This document shows, in pieces, positions 53,904-64,000 of a stretch of DNA of 64,000 bases. A program made the translations under genes and the position numbers. Source of the stretch: Panagrolaimus kolymaensis (taxonomy: Eukaryota > Nematoda > Chromadorea > Rhabditida > Panagrolaimidae); NCBI GenBank assembly GCA_028622995.1, contig JAJQJQ010000078.1, positions 434,001 to 498,000 of the forward strand. Direction: 5' to 3'. Position 1 is the stretch's first letter. The number at the start of each line of letters is the position of its first letter. The notes under the pieces were generated by a model that saw only the letters and a program-made list of their open reading frames with translations, was not told the origin of the DNA and did not search any database.

Positions 53904-54546
53904 AAATGTGATCCATTATTTATTTATGAAGCATTTAGGTACCTTAATTGAATTTAAAACTTTTTGAATAAGAAAAAAAATTGCAGAGGAAAAGTGTTTT
54001 ATTTTTATCGATATTTATGCATTTTTACACACGTTTTCAATGATATTTTTCCAATCCGATCCTATCCTATGGTGCCGATTTAGAAGCCTTCATTTATTTT
54101 ATGAACACTTGTACGAAGCTTTGTCGATGCCCATTCTTGAAATGTGTTGGGTTTGATGGAGTTTTTTAGTTGAAAAGTAACAAAAAAAGAAGAAAAAAAG
54201 ATCTGTAGAACGGGAAAAAAATATTTGTTTCATAAATAAAAATATTTAAATTTAATGTTTAAAATGTTTTTCACTTAAAGTAACCTTTTTTTAAGCTTAA
54301 AAACCTTGGCAAAAATCTATAAAATCCAAAAATATTTTTCTGTTTTAAAAATCTTGTAGTTTATCTATTTTACTAAATATTCGAACTCCACTTTTTTTTT
54401 CAATCATTGAGCTCATCATCAAGATATTTGGGTTTTAAATAAATGAATAACATTAAAAAAATTTGCTGAATCATGTTTTGAATTAGAATTTTTTTTTTCA
54501 GAGGTTTTGTTGTTTTCAATATTTATTATTAAATATATTAAAATTA
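53904..54546. repeat. L block 40, cCC, edge D
   Basis: 1430 bp after block 39; the diverged T7 edge reappears here after about 10 kb without one. Confidence 0.93.
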
Positions 54547-56079
54547 TTCCCAACAGGATTTTGGATTCCCCCCACTGGAAGTACCTCAATCGATGAACTT
54601 TTTTTGAACACATATATCAACAACAACAACAATATAAAGGTGTTGAGAAACGAAATCAACTTTGAGTTAGAGCTTGAATTGGACCTATGCTTTTTTTAAG
54701 GCAAATATTTTTAATTAATTATATTAAAATTATTCCAAACGGGATTTTGAATCGCATGCACGGGAAGTACCTCAATCGATGAACTTTTTTTTGAACACAT
54801 ATATCAACAACAACAACAATATAAAGGTGTTGAGAAACGAAATCAACTTTGAGTTAGATCTTGAATTGGACCTATGCTTTTTTTAAGGCAAATATTTTTA
54901 ATTATTTATTTAATTATTATTCCCAACGGGATTTTGAATCGCATGCACGGGAAGTACCTCAATCGATGAACTTTTTTTTGAACACATATATCAACAACAA
55001 CAACAATATAAAGGTGTTGAGAAACGAAATCAACTTTGAGTTAGAGCTTGAATTGGACCTATGCTTTTTTTAAGGCAAATATTTTTAATTAATTATATTA
55101 AAATTATTCCAAACGGGATTTTGAATCGCATGCACGGGAAGTACCTCAATCGATGAACTTTTTTTTGAACACATATATCAACAACAACAACAATATAAAG
55201 GTGTTGAGAAACGAAATCAACTTTGAGTTAGAGCTTGAATTGGACCTATGCTTTTTTAAGGCAAATATTTTTAATTAATTATATTAAAATTATTCCAAAC
55301 GGGATTTTGAATCGCATGCACGGGAAGTACCTCAATCGATGAACTTTTTTTTGAACACATATATCAACAACAACAACAATATAAAGGTGTTGAGAAACGA
55401 AATCAACTTTGAGTTAGAGCTTGAATTGGACCTATGCTTTTTTTAAGGCAAATATTTTTAATTAATTATATTAAAATTATTCCAAACGGGATTTTGAATC
55501 GCATGCACGGGAAGTACCTCAATCGATGAACTTTTTTTTGAACACATATATCAACAACAACAACAATATAAAGGTGTTGAGAAACGAAATCAACTTTGAG
55601 TTAGATCTTGAATTGGACCTATGCTTTTTTAAGGCAAATATTTTTAATTAATTATATTAAAATTATTCCAAACGGGATTTTGAATCGCATGCACGGGAAG
55701 TACCTCAATCGATGAACTTTTTTTTGAACACATATATCAACAACAACAACAATATAAAGGTGTTGAGAAACGAAATCAACTTTGAGTTAGAGCTTGAATT
55801 GGACCTATGCTTTTTTAAGGCAAATATTTTTAATTATTTATTTAATTATTATTCCCAACGGGATTTTGAATCGCATGCACGGGAAGTACCTCAATCGATG
55901 AACTTTTTTTTGAACACATATATCAACAACAACAACAATATAAAGGTGTTGAGAAACGAAATCAACTTTGAGTTAGAGCTTGAATTGGACCTATGCTTTT
56001 TTTAAGGCAAATATTTTTAATTAATTATATTAAAATTATTCCCAACGGGATTTTGAATCGCATGCACGGGAAGTACCTC
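54547..56079. repeat. Monomer run 40 (8): E7c D7o E7c E6c E7c D6c E6o E7c
   Basis: The longest run between two L blocks. D6c occurs only here and in run 41. Confidence 0.92.
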
Positions 56080-56722
56080 AAATGTGATCCATTATTTATT
56101 TATGAAGCATTTAGGTACCTTAATTGAATTTAAAACTTTTTGAATAAGAAAAAAAATTGCAGAGGAAAAGTGTTTTATTTTTATCGATATTTTTGCATTT
56201 TTACACACGTTTTCAATGATATTTTTCCAATCCGATCCTATCCTATGGTGCCGATTTAGAAGCCTTCATTTATTTTATGAACACTTGTACGAAGCTTTGT
56301 CGATGCCCATTCTTGAAATGTGTTGGGTTTGATGGAGTTTTTTAGTTGAAAAGTAACAAAAAAAGAAGAAAAAAAGATCTGTAGAACGGGAAAAAAATAT
56401 TTGTTTCATAAATAAAAATATTTAAATTTAATGTTTAAAATGTTTTTCACTTAAAGTAACCTTTTTTTAAGCTTAAAAACCTTGGCAAAAATCTATAAAA
56501 TCCAAAAATATTTTTCTGTTTTAAAAATCTTGTAGTTTATCTATTTTACTAAATATTCGAACTCCACTTTTTTTTTCAATCATTGAGCTCATCATCAAGA
56601 TATTTGGGTTTTAAATAAATGAATAACATTAAAAAAATTTGCTGAATCATGTTTTGAATTAGAATTTTTTTTTTCAGAGGTTTTGTTGTTTTCAATATTT
56701 ATTATTAAATATATTAAAATTA
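56080..56722. repeat. L block 41, cCC, edge D, private T
   Basis: Carries a private A-to-T change at 56193 (TTTTGCAT in place of TTATGCAT), which removes an NsiI site. Shared only with block 42. Confidence 0.93.
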
Positions 56723-58069
56723 TTCCCAACAGGATTTTGGATTCCCCCCACTGGAAGTACCTCAATCGATGAACTTTTTTTGAACACATATATCAACAAC
56801 AACAACAATATAAAGGTGTTGAGAAACGAAATCAACTTTGAGTTAGAGCTTGAATTGGACCTATGCTTTTTTTAAGGCAAATATTTTTAATTAATTATAT
56901 TAAAATTATTCCAAACGGGATTTTGAATCGCATGCACGGGAAGTACCTCAATCGATGAACTTTTTTTTGAACACATATATCAACAACAACAACAATATAA
57001 AGGTGTTGAGAAACGAAATCAACTTTGAGTTAGATCTTGAATTGGACCTATGCTTTTTTTAAGGCAAATATTTTTAATTAATTATATTAAAATTATTCCA
57101 AACGGGATTTTGAATCGCATGCACGGGAAGTACCTCAATCGATGAACTTTTTTTTGAACACATATATCAACAACAACAACAATATAAAGGTGTTGAGAAA
57201 CGAAATCAACTTTGAGTGAGATCTTGAATTGGACCTATGCTTTTTTTAAGGCAAATATTTTTAATTATTTATTTAATTATTATTCCCAACGGGATTTTGA
57301 ATCGCATGCACGGGAAGTACCTCAATCGATGAACTTTTTTTTGAACACATATATCAACAACAACAACAATATAAAGGTGTTGAGAAACGAAATCAACTTT
57401 GAGTTAGATCTTGAATTGGACCTATGCTTTTTTTAAGGCAAATATTTTTAATTAATTATATTAAAATTATTCCAAACGGGATTTTGAATCGCATGCACGG
57501 GAAGTACCTCAATCGATGAACTTTTTTTTGAACACATATATCAACAACAACAACAATATAAAGGTGTTGAGAAACGAAATCAACTTTGAGTTAGATCTTG
57601 AATTGGACCTATGCTTTTTTAAGGCAAATATTTTTAATTAATTATATTAAAATTATTCCAAACGGGATTTTGAATCGCATGCACGGGAAGTACCTCAATC
57701 GATGAACTTTTTTTTGAACACATATATCAACAACAACAACAATATAAAGGTGTTGAGAAACGAAATCAACTTTGAGTTAGAGCTTGAATTGGACCTATGC
57801 TTTTTTAAGGCAAATATTTTTAATTATTTATTTAATTATTATTCCCAACGGGATTTTGAATCGCATGCACGGGAAGTACCTCAATCGATGAACTTTTTTT
57901 TGAACACATATATCAACAACAACAACAATATAAAGGTGTTGAGAAACGAAATCAACTTTGAGTTAGAGCTTGAATTGGACCTATGCTTTTTTTAAGGCAA
58001 ATATTTTTAATTAATTATATTAAAATTATTCCCAACGGGATTTTGAATCGCATGCACGGGAAGTACCTC
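56723..58069. repeat. Monomer run 41 (7): E7c D7c D7o D7c D6c E6o E7c
   Basis: Shares the tail D6c E6o E7c with run 40 at +1990. A private T-to-G at 57218 (GAGTGAG) marks the third monomer. Confidence 0.92.
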
Positions 58070-58712
58070 AAATGTGATCCATTATTTATTTATGAAGCAT
58101 TTAGGTACCTTAATTGAATTTAAAACTTTTTGAATAAGAAAAAAAATTGCAAAGGAAAAGTGTTTTATTTTTATCGATATTTTTGCATTTTTACACACGT
58201 TTTCAATGATATTTTTCCAATCCGATCCTATCCTATGGTGCCGATTTAGAAGCCTTCATTTATTTTATGAACACTTGTACGAAGCTTTGTCGATGCCCAT
58301 TCTTGAAATGTGTTGGGTTTGATGGAGTTTTTTAGTTGAAAAGTAACAAAAAAAGAAGAAAAAAAGATCTGTAGAACGGGAAAAAAATATTTGTTTCATA
58401 AATAAAAATATTTAAATTTAATGTTTAAAATGTTTTTCACTTAAAGTAACCTTTTTTTAAGCTTAAAAACCTTGGCAAAAATCTATAAAATCCAAAAATA
58501 TTTTTCTGTTTTAAAAATCTTGTAGTTTATCTATTTTACTAAATATTCGAACTCCACTTTTTTTTTCAATCATTGAGCTCATCATCAAGATATTTGGGTT
58601 TTAAATAAATGAATAACATTAAAAAAATTTGCTGAATCATGTTTTGAATTAGAATTTTTTTTTTCAGAGGTTTTGTTGTTTTCAATATTTATTATTAAAT
58701 ATATTAAAATTA
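58070..58712. repeat. L block 42 (last), cCC, edge D, private T and A
   Basis: Shares the private T of block 41 (here 58183) and adds a G-to-A change at 58152 (GCAAAGG for GCAGAGG). The last L block in the window and the most diverged of the cCC class. Confidence 0.93.
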
Positions 58713-60207
58713 TTCCCAACAGGATTTTGGATTCCCCCCACTGGAAGTACCTCAATCGATGAACTTTTTTTGAACACATATATCAACAACAACAACAATA
58801 TAAAGGTGTTGAGAAACGAAATCAACTTTGAGTTAGATCTTGAATTGGACCTATGCTTTTTTTAAGGCAAATATTTTTAATTATTTATATTAAAATTATT
58901 CCAAACGGGATTTTGAATCGCATGCACGGGAAGTACCTCAATCGATGAACTTTTTTTTGAACACATATATCAACAACAACAACAATATAAAGGTGTTGAG
59001 AAACGAAATCAACTTTGAGTTAGAGCTTGAATTGGACCTATGCTTTTTTTAAGGCAAATATTTTTAATTATTTATTTAATTATTATTCCCAACGGGATTT
59101 TGAATCGCATGCACGGGAAGTACCTCAATCGATGAACTTTTTTTTGAACACCTATATCAACAACAACAACAATATAAAGGTGTTGAGAAACGAAATCAAC
59201 TTTGAGTTAGATCTTGAATTGGACCTATGCTTTTTTTAAGGCAAATATTTTTAATTATTTATATTAAAATTATTCCAAACGGGATTTTGAATCGCATGCA
59301 CGGGAAGTACCTCAATCGATGAACTTTTTTTTGAACACATATATCAACAACAACAACAATATAAAGGTGTTGAGAAACGAAATCAACTTTGAGTTAGAGC
59401 TTGAATTGGACCTATGCTTTTTTTAAGGCAAATATTTTTAATTATTTATTTAATTATTATTCCCAACGGGATTTTGAATCGCATGCACGGGAAGTACCTC
59501 AATCGATGAACTTTTTTTTGAACACATATATCAACAACAACAACAATATAAAGGTGTTGAGAAACGAAATCAACTTTGAGTTAGAGCTTGAATTGGACCT
59601 ATGCTTTTTTTAAGGCAAATATTTTTAATTATTTATTTAATTATTATTCCCAACGGGATTTTGAATCGCATGCACGGGAAGTACCTCAATCGATGAACTT
59701 TTTTTTGAACACATATATCAACAACAACAACAATATAAAGGTGTTGAGAAACGAAATCAACTTTGAGTTAGATCTTGAATTGGACCTATGCTTTTTTTAA
59801 GGCAAATATTTTTAATTATTTATTTAATTATTATTCCCAACGGGATTTTGAATCGCATGCACGGGAAGTACCTCAATCGATGAACTTTTTTTTGAACACA
59901 TATATCAACAACAACAACAATATAAAGGTGTTGAGAAACGAAATCAACTTTGAGTTAGAGCTTGAATTGGACCTATGCTTTTTTTAAGGCAAATATTTTT
60001 AATTATTTATATTAAAATTATTCCAAACGGGATTTTGAATCGCATGCACGGGAAGTACCTCAATCGATGAACTTTTTTTTGAACACATATATCAACAACA
60101 ACAACAATATAAAGGTGTTGAGAAACGAAATCAACTTTGAGTTAGAGCTTGAATTGGACCTATGCTTTTTTTAAGGCAAATATTTTTAATTAATTATATT
60201 AAAATTA
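58713..60207. repeat. Monomer run 42a (8): D7h E7o D7h E7o E7o D7o E7h E7c
   Basis: Start of the L-free domain. The first monomer is the diverged edge. Holds the only three hybrid linkers in the window (58882-58898, 59256-59272, 60004-60020) and a private A-to-C near 59152 (CACCTATATC). Confidence 0.9.
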
Positions 60208-62075
60208 TTCCCAACGGGATTTTGAATCGCATGCACGGGAAGTACCTCAATCGATGAACTTTTTTTTGAACACATATATCAACAACAACAACAATATAAA
60301 GGTGTTGAGAAACGAAATCAACTTTGAGTTAGAGCTTGAATTGGACCTATGCTTTTTTAAGGCAAATATTTTTAATTAATTATATTAAAATTATTCCAAA
60401 CGGGATTTTGAATCGCATGCACGGGAAGTACCTCAATCGATGAACTTTTTTTTGAACACATATATCAACAACAACAACAATATAAAGGTGTTGAGAAACG
60501 AAATCAACTTTGAGTTAGAGCTTGAATTGGACCTATGCTTTTTTAAGGCAAATATTTTTAATTATTTATTTAATTATTATTCCCAACGGGATTTTGAATC
60601 GCATGCACGGGAAGTACCTCAATCGATGAACTTTTTTTTGAACACATACATCAACAACAACAACAATATAAAGGTGTTGAGAAACGAAATCAACTTTGAG
60701 TTAGATCTTGAATTGGACCTATGCTTTTTTTAAGGCAAATATTTTTAATTATTTATTTAATTATTATTCCCAACGGGATTTTGAATCGCATGCACGGGAA
60801 GTACCTCAATCGATGAACTTTTTTTTGAACACATATATCAACAACAACAACAATATAAAGGTGTTGAGAAACGAAATCAACTTTGAGTTAGATCTTGAAT
60901 TGGACCTATGCTTTTTTTAAGGCAAATATTTTTAATTATTTATTTAATTATTATTCCCAACGGGATTTTGAATCGCATGCACGGGAAGTACCTCAATCGA
61001 TGAACTTTTTTTTGAACACATATATCAACAACAACAACAATATAAAGGTGTTGAGAAACGAAATCAACTTTGAGTTAGAGCTTGAATTGGACCTATGCTT
61101 TTTTTAAGGCAAATATTTTTAATTAATTATATTAAAATTATTCCAAACGGGATTTTGAATCGCATGCACGGGAAGTACCTCAATCGATGAACTTTTTTTT
61201 GAACACATATATCAACAACAACAACAATATAAAGGTGTTGAGAAACGAAATCAACTTTGAGTTAGAGCTTGAATTGGACCTATGCTTTTTTTAAGGCAAA
61301 TATTTTTAATTAATTATATTAAAATTATTCCAAACGGGATTTTGAATCGCATGCACGGGAAGTACCTCAATCGATGAACTTTTTTTTGAACACATATATC
61401 AACAACAACAACAATATAAAGGTGTTGAGAAACGAAATCAACTTTGAGTTAGATCTTGAATTGGACCTATGCTTTTTTTAAGGCAAATATTTTTAATTAT
61501 TTATTTAATTATTATTCCCAACGGGATTTTGAATCGCATGCACGGGAAGTACCTCAATCGATGAACTTTTTTTTGAACACATATATCAACAACAACAACA
61601 ATATAAAGGTGTTGAGAAACGAAATCAACTTTGAGTTAGAGCTTGAATTGGACCTATGCTTTTTTTAAGGCAAATATTTTTAATTAATTATATTAAAATT
61701 ATTCCAAACGGGATTTTGAATCGCATGCACGGGAAGTACCTCAATCGATGAACTTTTTTTTGAACACATATATCAACAACAACAACAATATAAAGGTGTT
61801 GAGAAACGAAATCAACTTTGAGTTAGAGCTTGAATTGGACCTATGCTTTTTTTAAGGCAAATATTTTTAATTATTTATTTAATTATTATTCCCAACGGGA
61901 TTTTGAATCGCATGCACGGGAAGTACCTCAATCGATGAACTTTTTTTTGAACACATATATCAACAACAACAACAATATAAAGGTGTTGAGAAACGAAATC
62001 AACTTTGAGTTAGAGCTTGAATTGGACCTATGCTTTTTTTAAGGCAAATATTTTTAATTAATTATATTAAAATTA
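60208..62075. repeat. 10-monomer HOR copy 1 (1868 bp)
   Basis: Series E6c E6o D7o D7o E7c E7c D7o E7c E7o E7c. The third monomer has a private T-to-C at 60649 (ACATACATC for ACATATATC). Confidence 0.92.
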
Positions 62076-63756
62076 TTCCCAACGGGATTTTGAATCGCAT
62101 GCACGGGAAGTACCTCAATCGATGAACTTTTTTTTGAACACATATATCAACAACAACAACAATATAAAGGTGTTGAGAAACGAAATCAACTTTGAGTTAG
62201 AGCTTGAATTGGACCTATGCTTTTTTAAGGCAAATATTTTTAATTAATTATATTAAAATTATTCCAAACGGGATTTTGAATCGCATGCACGGGAAGTACC
62301 TCAATCGATGAACTTTTTTTTGAACACATATATCAACAACAACAACAATATAAAGGTGTTGAGAAACGAAATCAACTTTGAGTTAGAGCTTGAATTGGAC
62401 CTATGCTTTTTTAAGGCAAATATTTTTAATTATTTATTTAATTATTATTCCCAACGGGATTTTGAATCGCATGCACGGGAAGTACCTCAATCGATGAACT
62501 TTTTTTTGAACACATACATCAACAACAACAACAATATAAAGGTGTTGAGAAACGAAATCAACTTTGAGTTAGATCTTGAATTGGACCTATGCTTTTTTTA
62601 AGGCAAATATTTTTAATTATTTATTTAATTATTATTCCCAACGGGATTTTGAATCGCATGCACGGGAAGTACCTCAATCGATGAACTTTTTTTTGAACAC
62701 ATATATCAACAACAACAACAATATAAAGGTGTTGAGAAACGAAATCAACTTTGAGTTAGATCTTGAATTGGACCTATGCTTTTTTTAAGGCAAATATTTT
62801 TAATTATTTATTTAATTATTATTCCCAACGGGATTTTGAATCGCATGCACGGGAAGTACCTCAATCGATGAACTTTTTTTTGAACACATATATCAACAAC
62901 AACAACAATATAAAGGTGTTGAGAAACGAAATCAACTTTGAGTTAGAGCTTGAATTGGACCTATGCTTTTTTTAAGGCAAATATTTTTAATTAATTATAT
63001 TAAAATTATTCCAAACGGGATTTTGAATCGCATGCACGGGAAGTACCTCAATCGATGAACTTTTTTTTGAACACATATATCAACAACAACAACAATATAA
63101 AGGTGTTGAGAAACGAAATCAACTTTGAGTTAGAGCTTGAATTGGACCTATGCTTTTTTTAAGGCAAATATTTTTAATTAATTATATTAAAATTATTCCA
63201 AACGGGATTTTGAATCGCATGCACGGGAAGTACCTCAATCGATGAACTTTTTTTTGAACACATATATCAACAACAACAACAATATAAAGGTGTTGAGAAA
63301 CGAAATCAACTTTGAGTTAGATCTTGAATTGGACCTATGCTTTTTTTAAGGCAAATATTTTTAATTATTTATTTAATTATTATTCCCAACGGGATTTTGA
63401 ATCGCATGCACGGGAAGTACCTCAATCGATGAACTTTTTTTTGAACACATATATCAACAACAACAACAATATAAAGGTGTTGAGAAACGAAATCAACTTT
63501 GAGTTAGAGCTTGAATTGGACCTATGCTTTTTTTAAGGCAAATATTTTTAATTAATTATATTAAAATTATTCCAAACGGGATTTTGAATCGCATGCACGG
63601 GAAGTACCTCAATCGATGAACTTTTTTTTGAACACATATATCAACAACAACAACAATATAAAGGTGTTGAGAAACGAAATCAACTTTGAGTTAGAGCTTG
63701 AATTGGACCTATGCTTTTTTTAAGGCAAATATTTTTAATTATTTATTTAATTATTA
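62076..63756. repeat. 10-monomer HOR copy 2, cut after monomer 9
   Basis: Same series through E7o, including the private C at 62517 (60649 + 1868). The tenth monomer is absent; the sequence passes straight to a monomer of position-3 type. Confidence 0.92.
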
Positions 63757-64000
63757 TTCCCAACGGGATTTTGAATCGCATGCACGGGAAGTACCTCAAT
63801 CGATGAACTTTTTTTTGAACACATACATCAACAACAACAACAATATAAAGGTGTTGAGAAACGAAATCAACTTTGAGTTAGATCTTGAATTGGACCTATG
63901 CTTTTTTTAAGGCAAATATTTTTAATTATTTATTTAATTATTATTCCCAACGGGATTTTGAATCGCATGCACGGGAAGTACCTCAATCGATGAACTTTTT
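63757..64000. repeat. HOR continuation: D7o with private C, then part monomer
   Basis: The monomer at 63757 has the private C at 63826 and so belongs to position 3 of the 10-monomer unit, although it follows position 9. The window ends within the next monomer's T tract. Confidence 0.9.

Larger units (their letters stand above)
1..64000. repeat. Two-module satellite array (whole window)
   Basis: The window is tandem satellite throughout, running past both ends. About 189 short monomers (186-187 bp) and 42 long L blocks (643 bp) alternate, all in one orientation. Copies differ by a handful of substitutions and by T-run or CAA-triplet length, so the array has been homogenised recently. Monomer code: E/D = GAGCTT/GATCTT; 6/7 = T-run after CTATGC; o/c/h = linker TATTTATTTAATTATTA, TAATTATATTAAAATTA, or the hybrid. 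L code: site 1 CCAAAC (a) or CCCAAC (c) in the left stub, site 2 A/C at block base 125, site 3 T/C at block base 300; edge S, D or D8. No unique sequence, transposon coding region or gene interrupts the array. A eukaryotic heterochromatic location is inferred; the species is not recognisable to me. Confidence 0.97.

Noticed and set aside
1..64000. CRISPR array, because of many direct repeats.
   Set aside because: Repeats are 187 and 643 bp and contiguous; there are no short repeats with unique spacers and no cas genes.
1..64000. Ribosomal DNA spacer subrepeats or telomeric repeats.
   Set aside because: No rRNA coding sequence and no TTAGGG- or TTTAGGG-type tandem repeats anywhere in the window.
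1..64000. Promoters, TATA boxes and polyadenylation signals.
   Set aside because: TATA- and AATAAA-like strings are frequent but expected at this A/T content; nothing links them to a transcript.
1..64000. Assembly artefact in place of real structure.
   Set aside because: Not excluded, but private variants that recur at exact HOR offsets and graded run sizes are more like real biology than a collapsed or looped assembly. Copy number and order still need long-read support.

Overview
This window is a single block of satellite DNA. I find no protein-coding gene, RNA gene, CRISPR array or prokaryotic feature in it. Every base belongs to one of two head-to-tail modules, all in the same orientation. 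(1) A short monomer of 186-187 bp, about 189 full copies; the copy at 1791-1977 has 57 G+C in 187 bases (30.5%). (2) A long non-coding block of exactly 643 bp (called L here), 42 copies, about 27.0 kb or 42% of the window. Such an array, with a nucleosome-scale AT-rich monomer and higher-order repeats (HORs), points to a eukaryotic nuclear chromosome, probably centromeric, pericentromeric or subtelomeric heterochromatin. I cannot name the species or clade from the sequence.

Layout: L blocks are separated by runs of 1 to 8 short monomers, giving spacings of 869, 1056, 1244, 1430, 1617, 1803, 1990 and 2176 bp. Within this there are local HOR domains. At 391-4370 there are two copies of a 1990-bp unit. 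At 8474-14517 the dominant unit is 869 bp (L plus one monomer). At 14518-32855 there is a 5036-bp super-HOR with three L blocks, two clean copies and two rearranged ones. At 34-41 kb the pattern is irregular. At 41429-48141 there is a 3357-bp super-HOR (3+2+2 monomers). At 49-54 kb there are 1244 and 1430-bp units. At 53.9-58.7 kb there are long units (8 and 7 monomers). From 58713 to the end there are 28 monomers with no L block, containing a 10-monomer, 1868-bp HOR.

Monomer code used in the entries: E or D = GAGCTT or GATCTT in the middle of the monomer; 6 or 7 = length of the T run after CTATGC; o, c or h = linker type (o = TATTTATTTAATTATTA, c = TAATTATATTAAAATTA, h = hybrid TATTTATATTAAAATTA). 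L code: site 1 in the left stub (a = CCAAAC, c = CCCAAC), site 2 at block base 125 (A or C), site 3 at block base 300 (T or C); edge S = standard monomer after the block, D = diverged monomer with a T7 tract, D8 = diverged with a T8 tract.

The main biological interest is the recombination record. Nearly identical modules of fixed length are shuffled in number, linked variants inside L occur in mosaic combinations, and private mutations mark duplicated HORs. This fits repeated unequal crossing-over and gene conversion. The L block shares both of its ends with the short monomer, so it looks like a monomer whose interior was replaced by about 620 bp of unrelated sequence.
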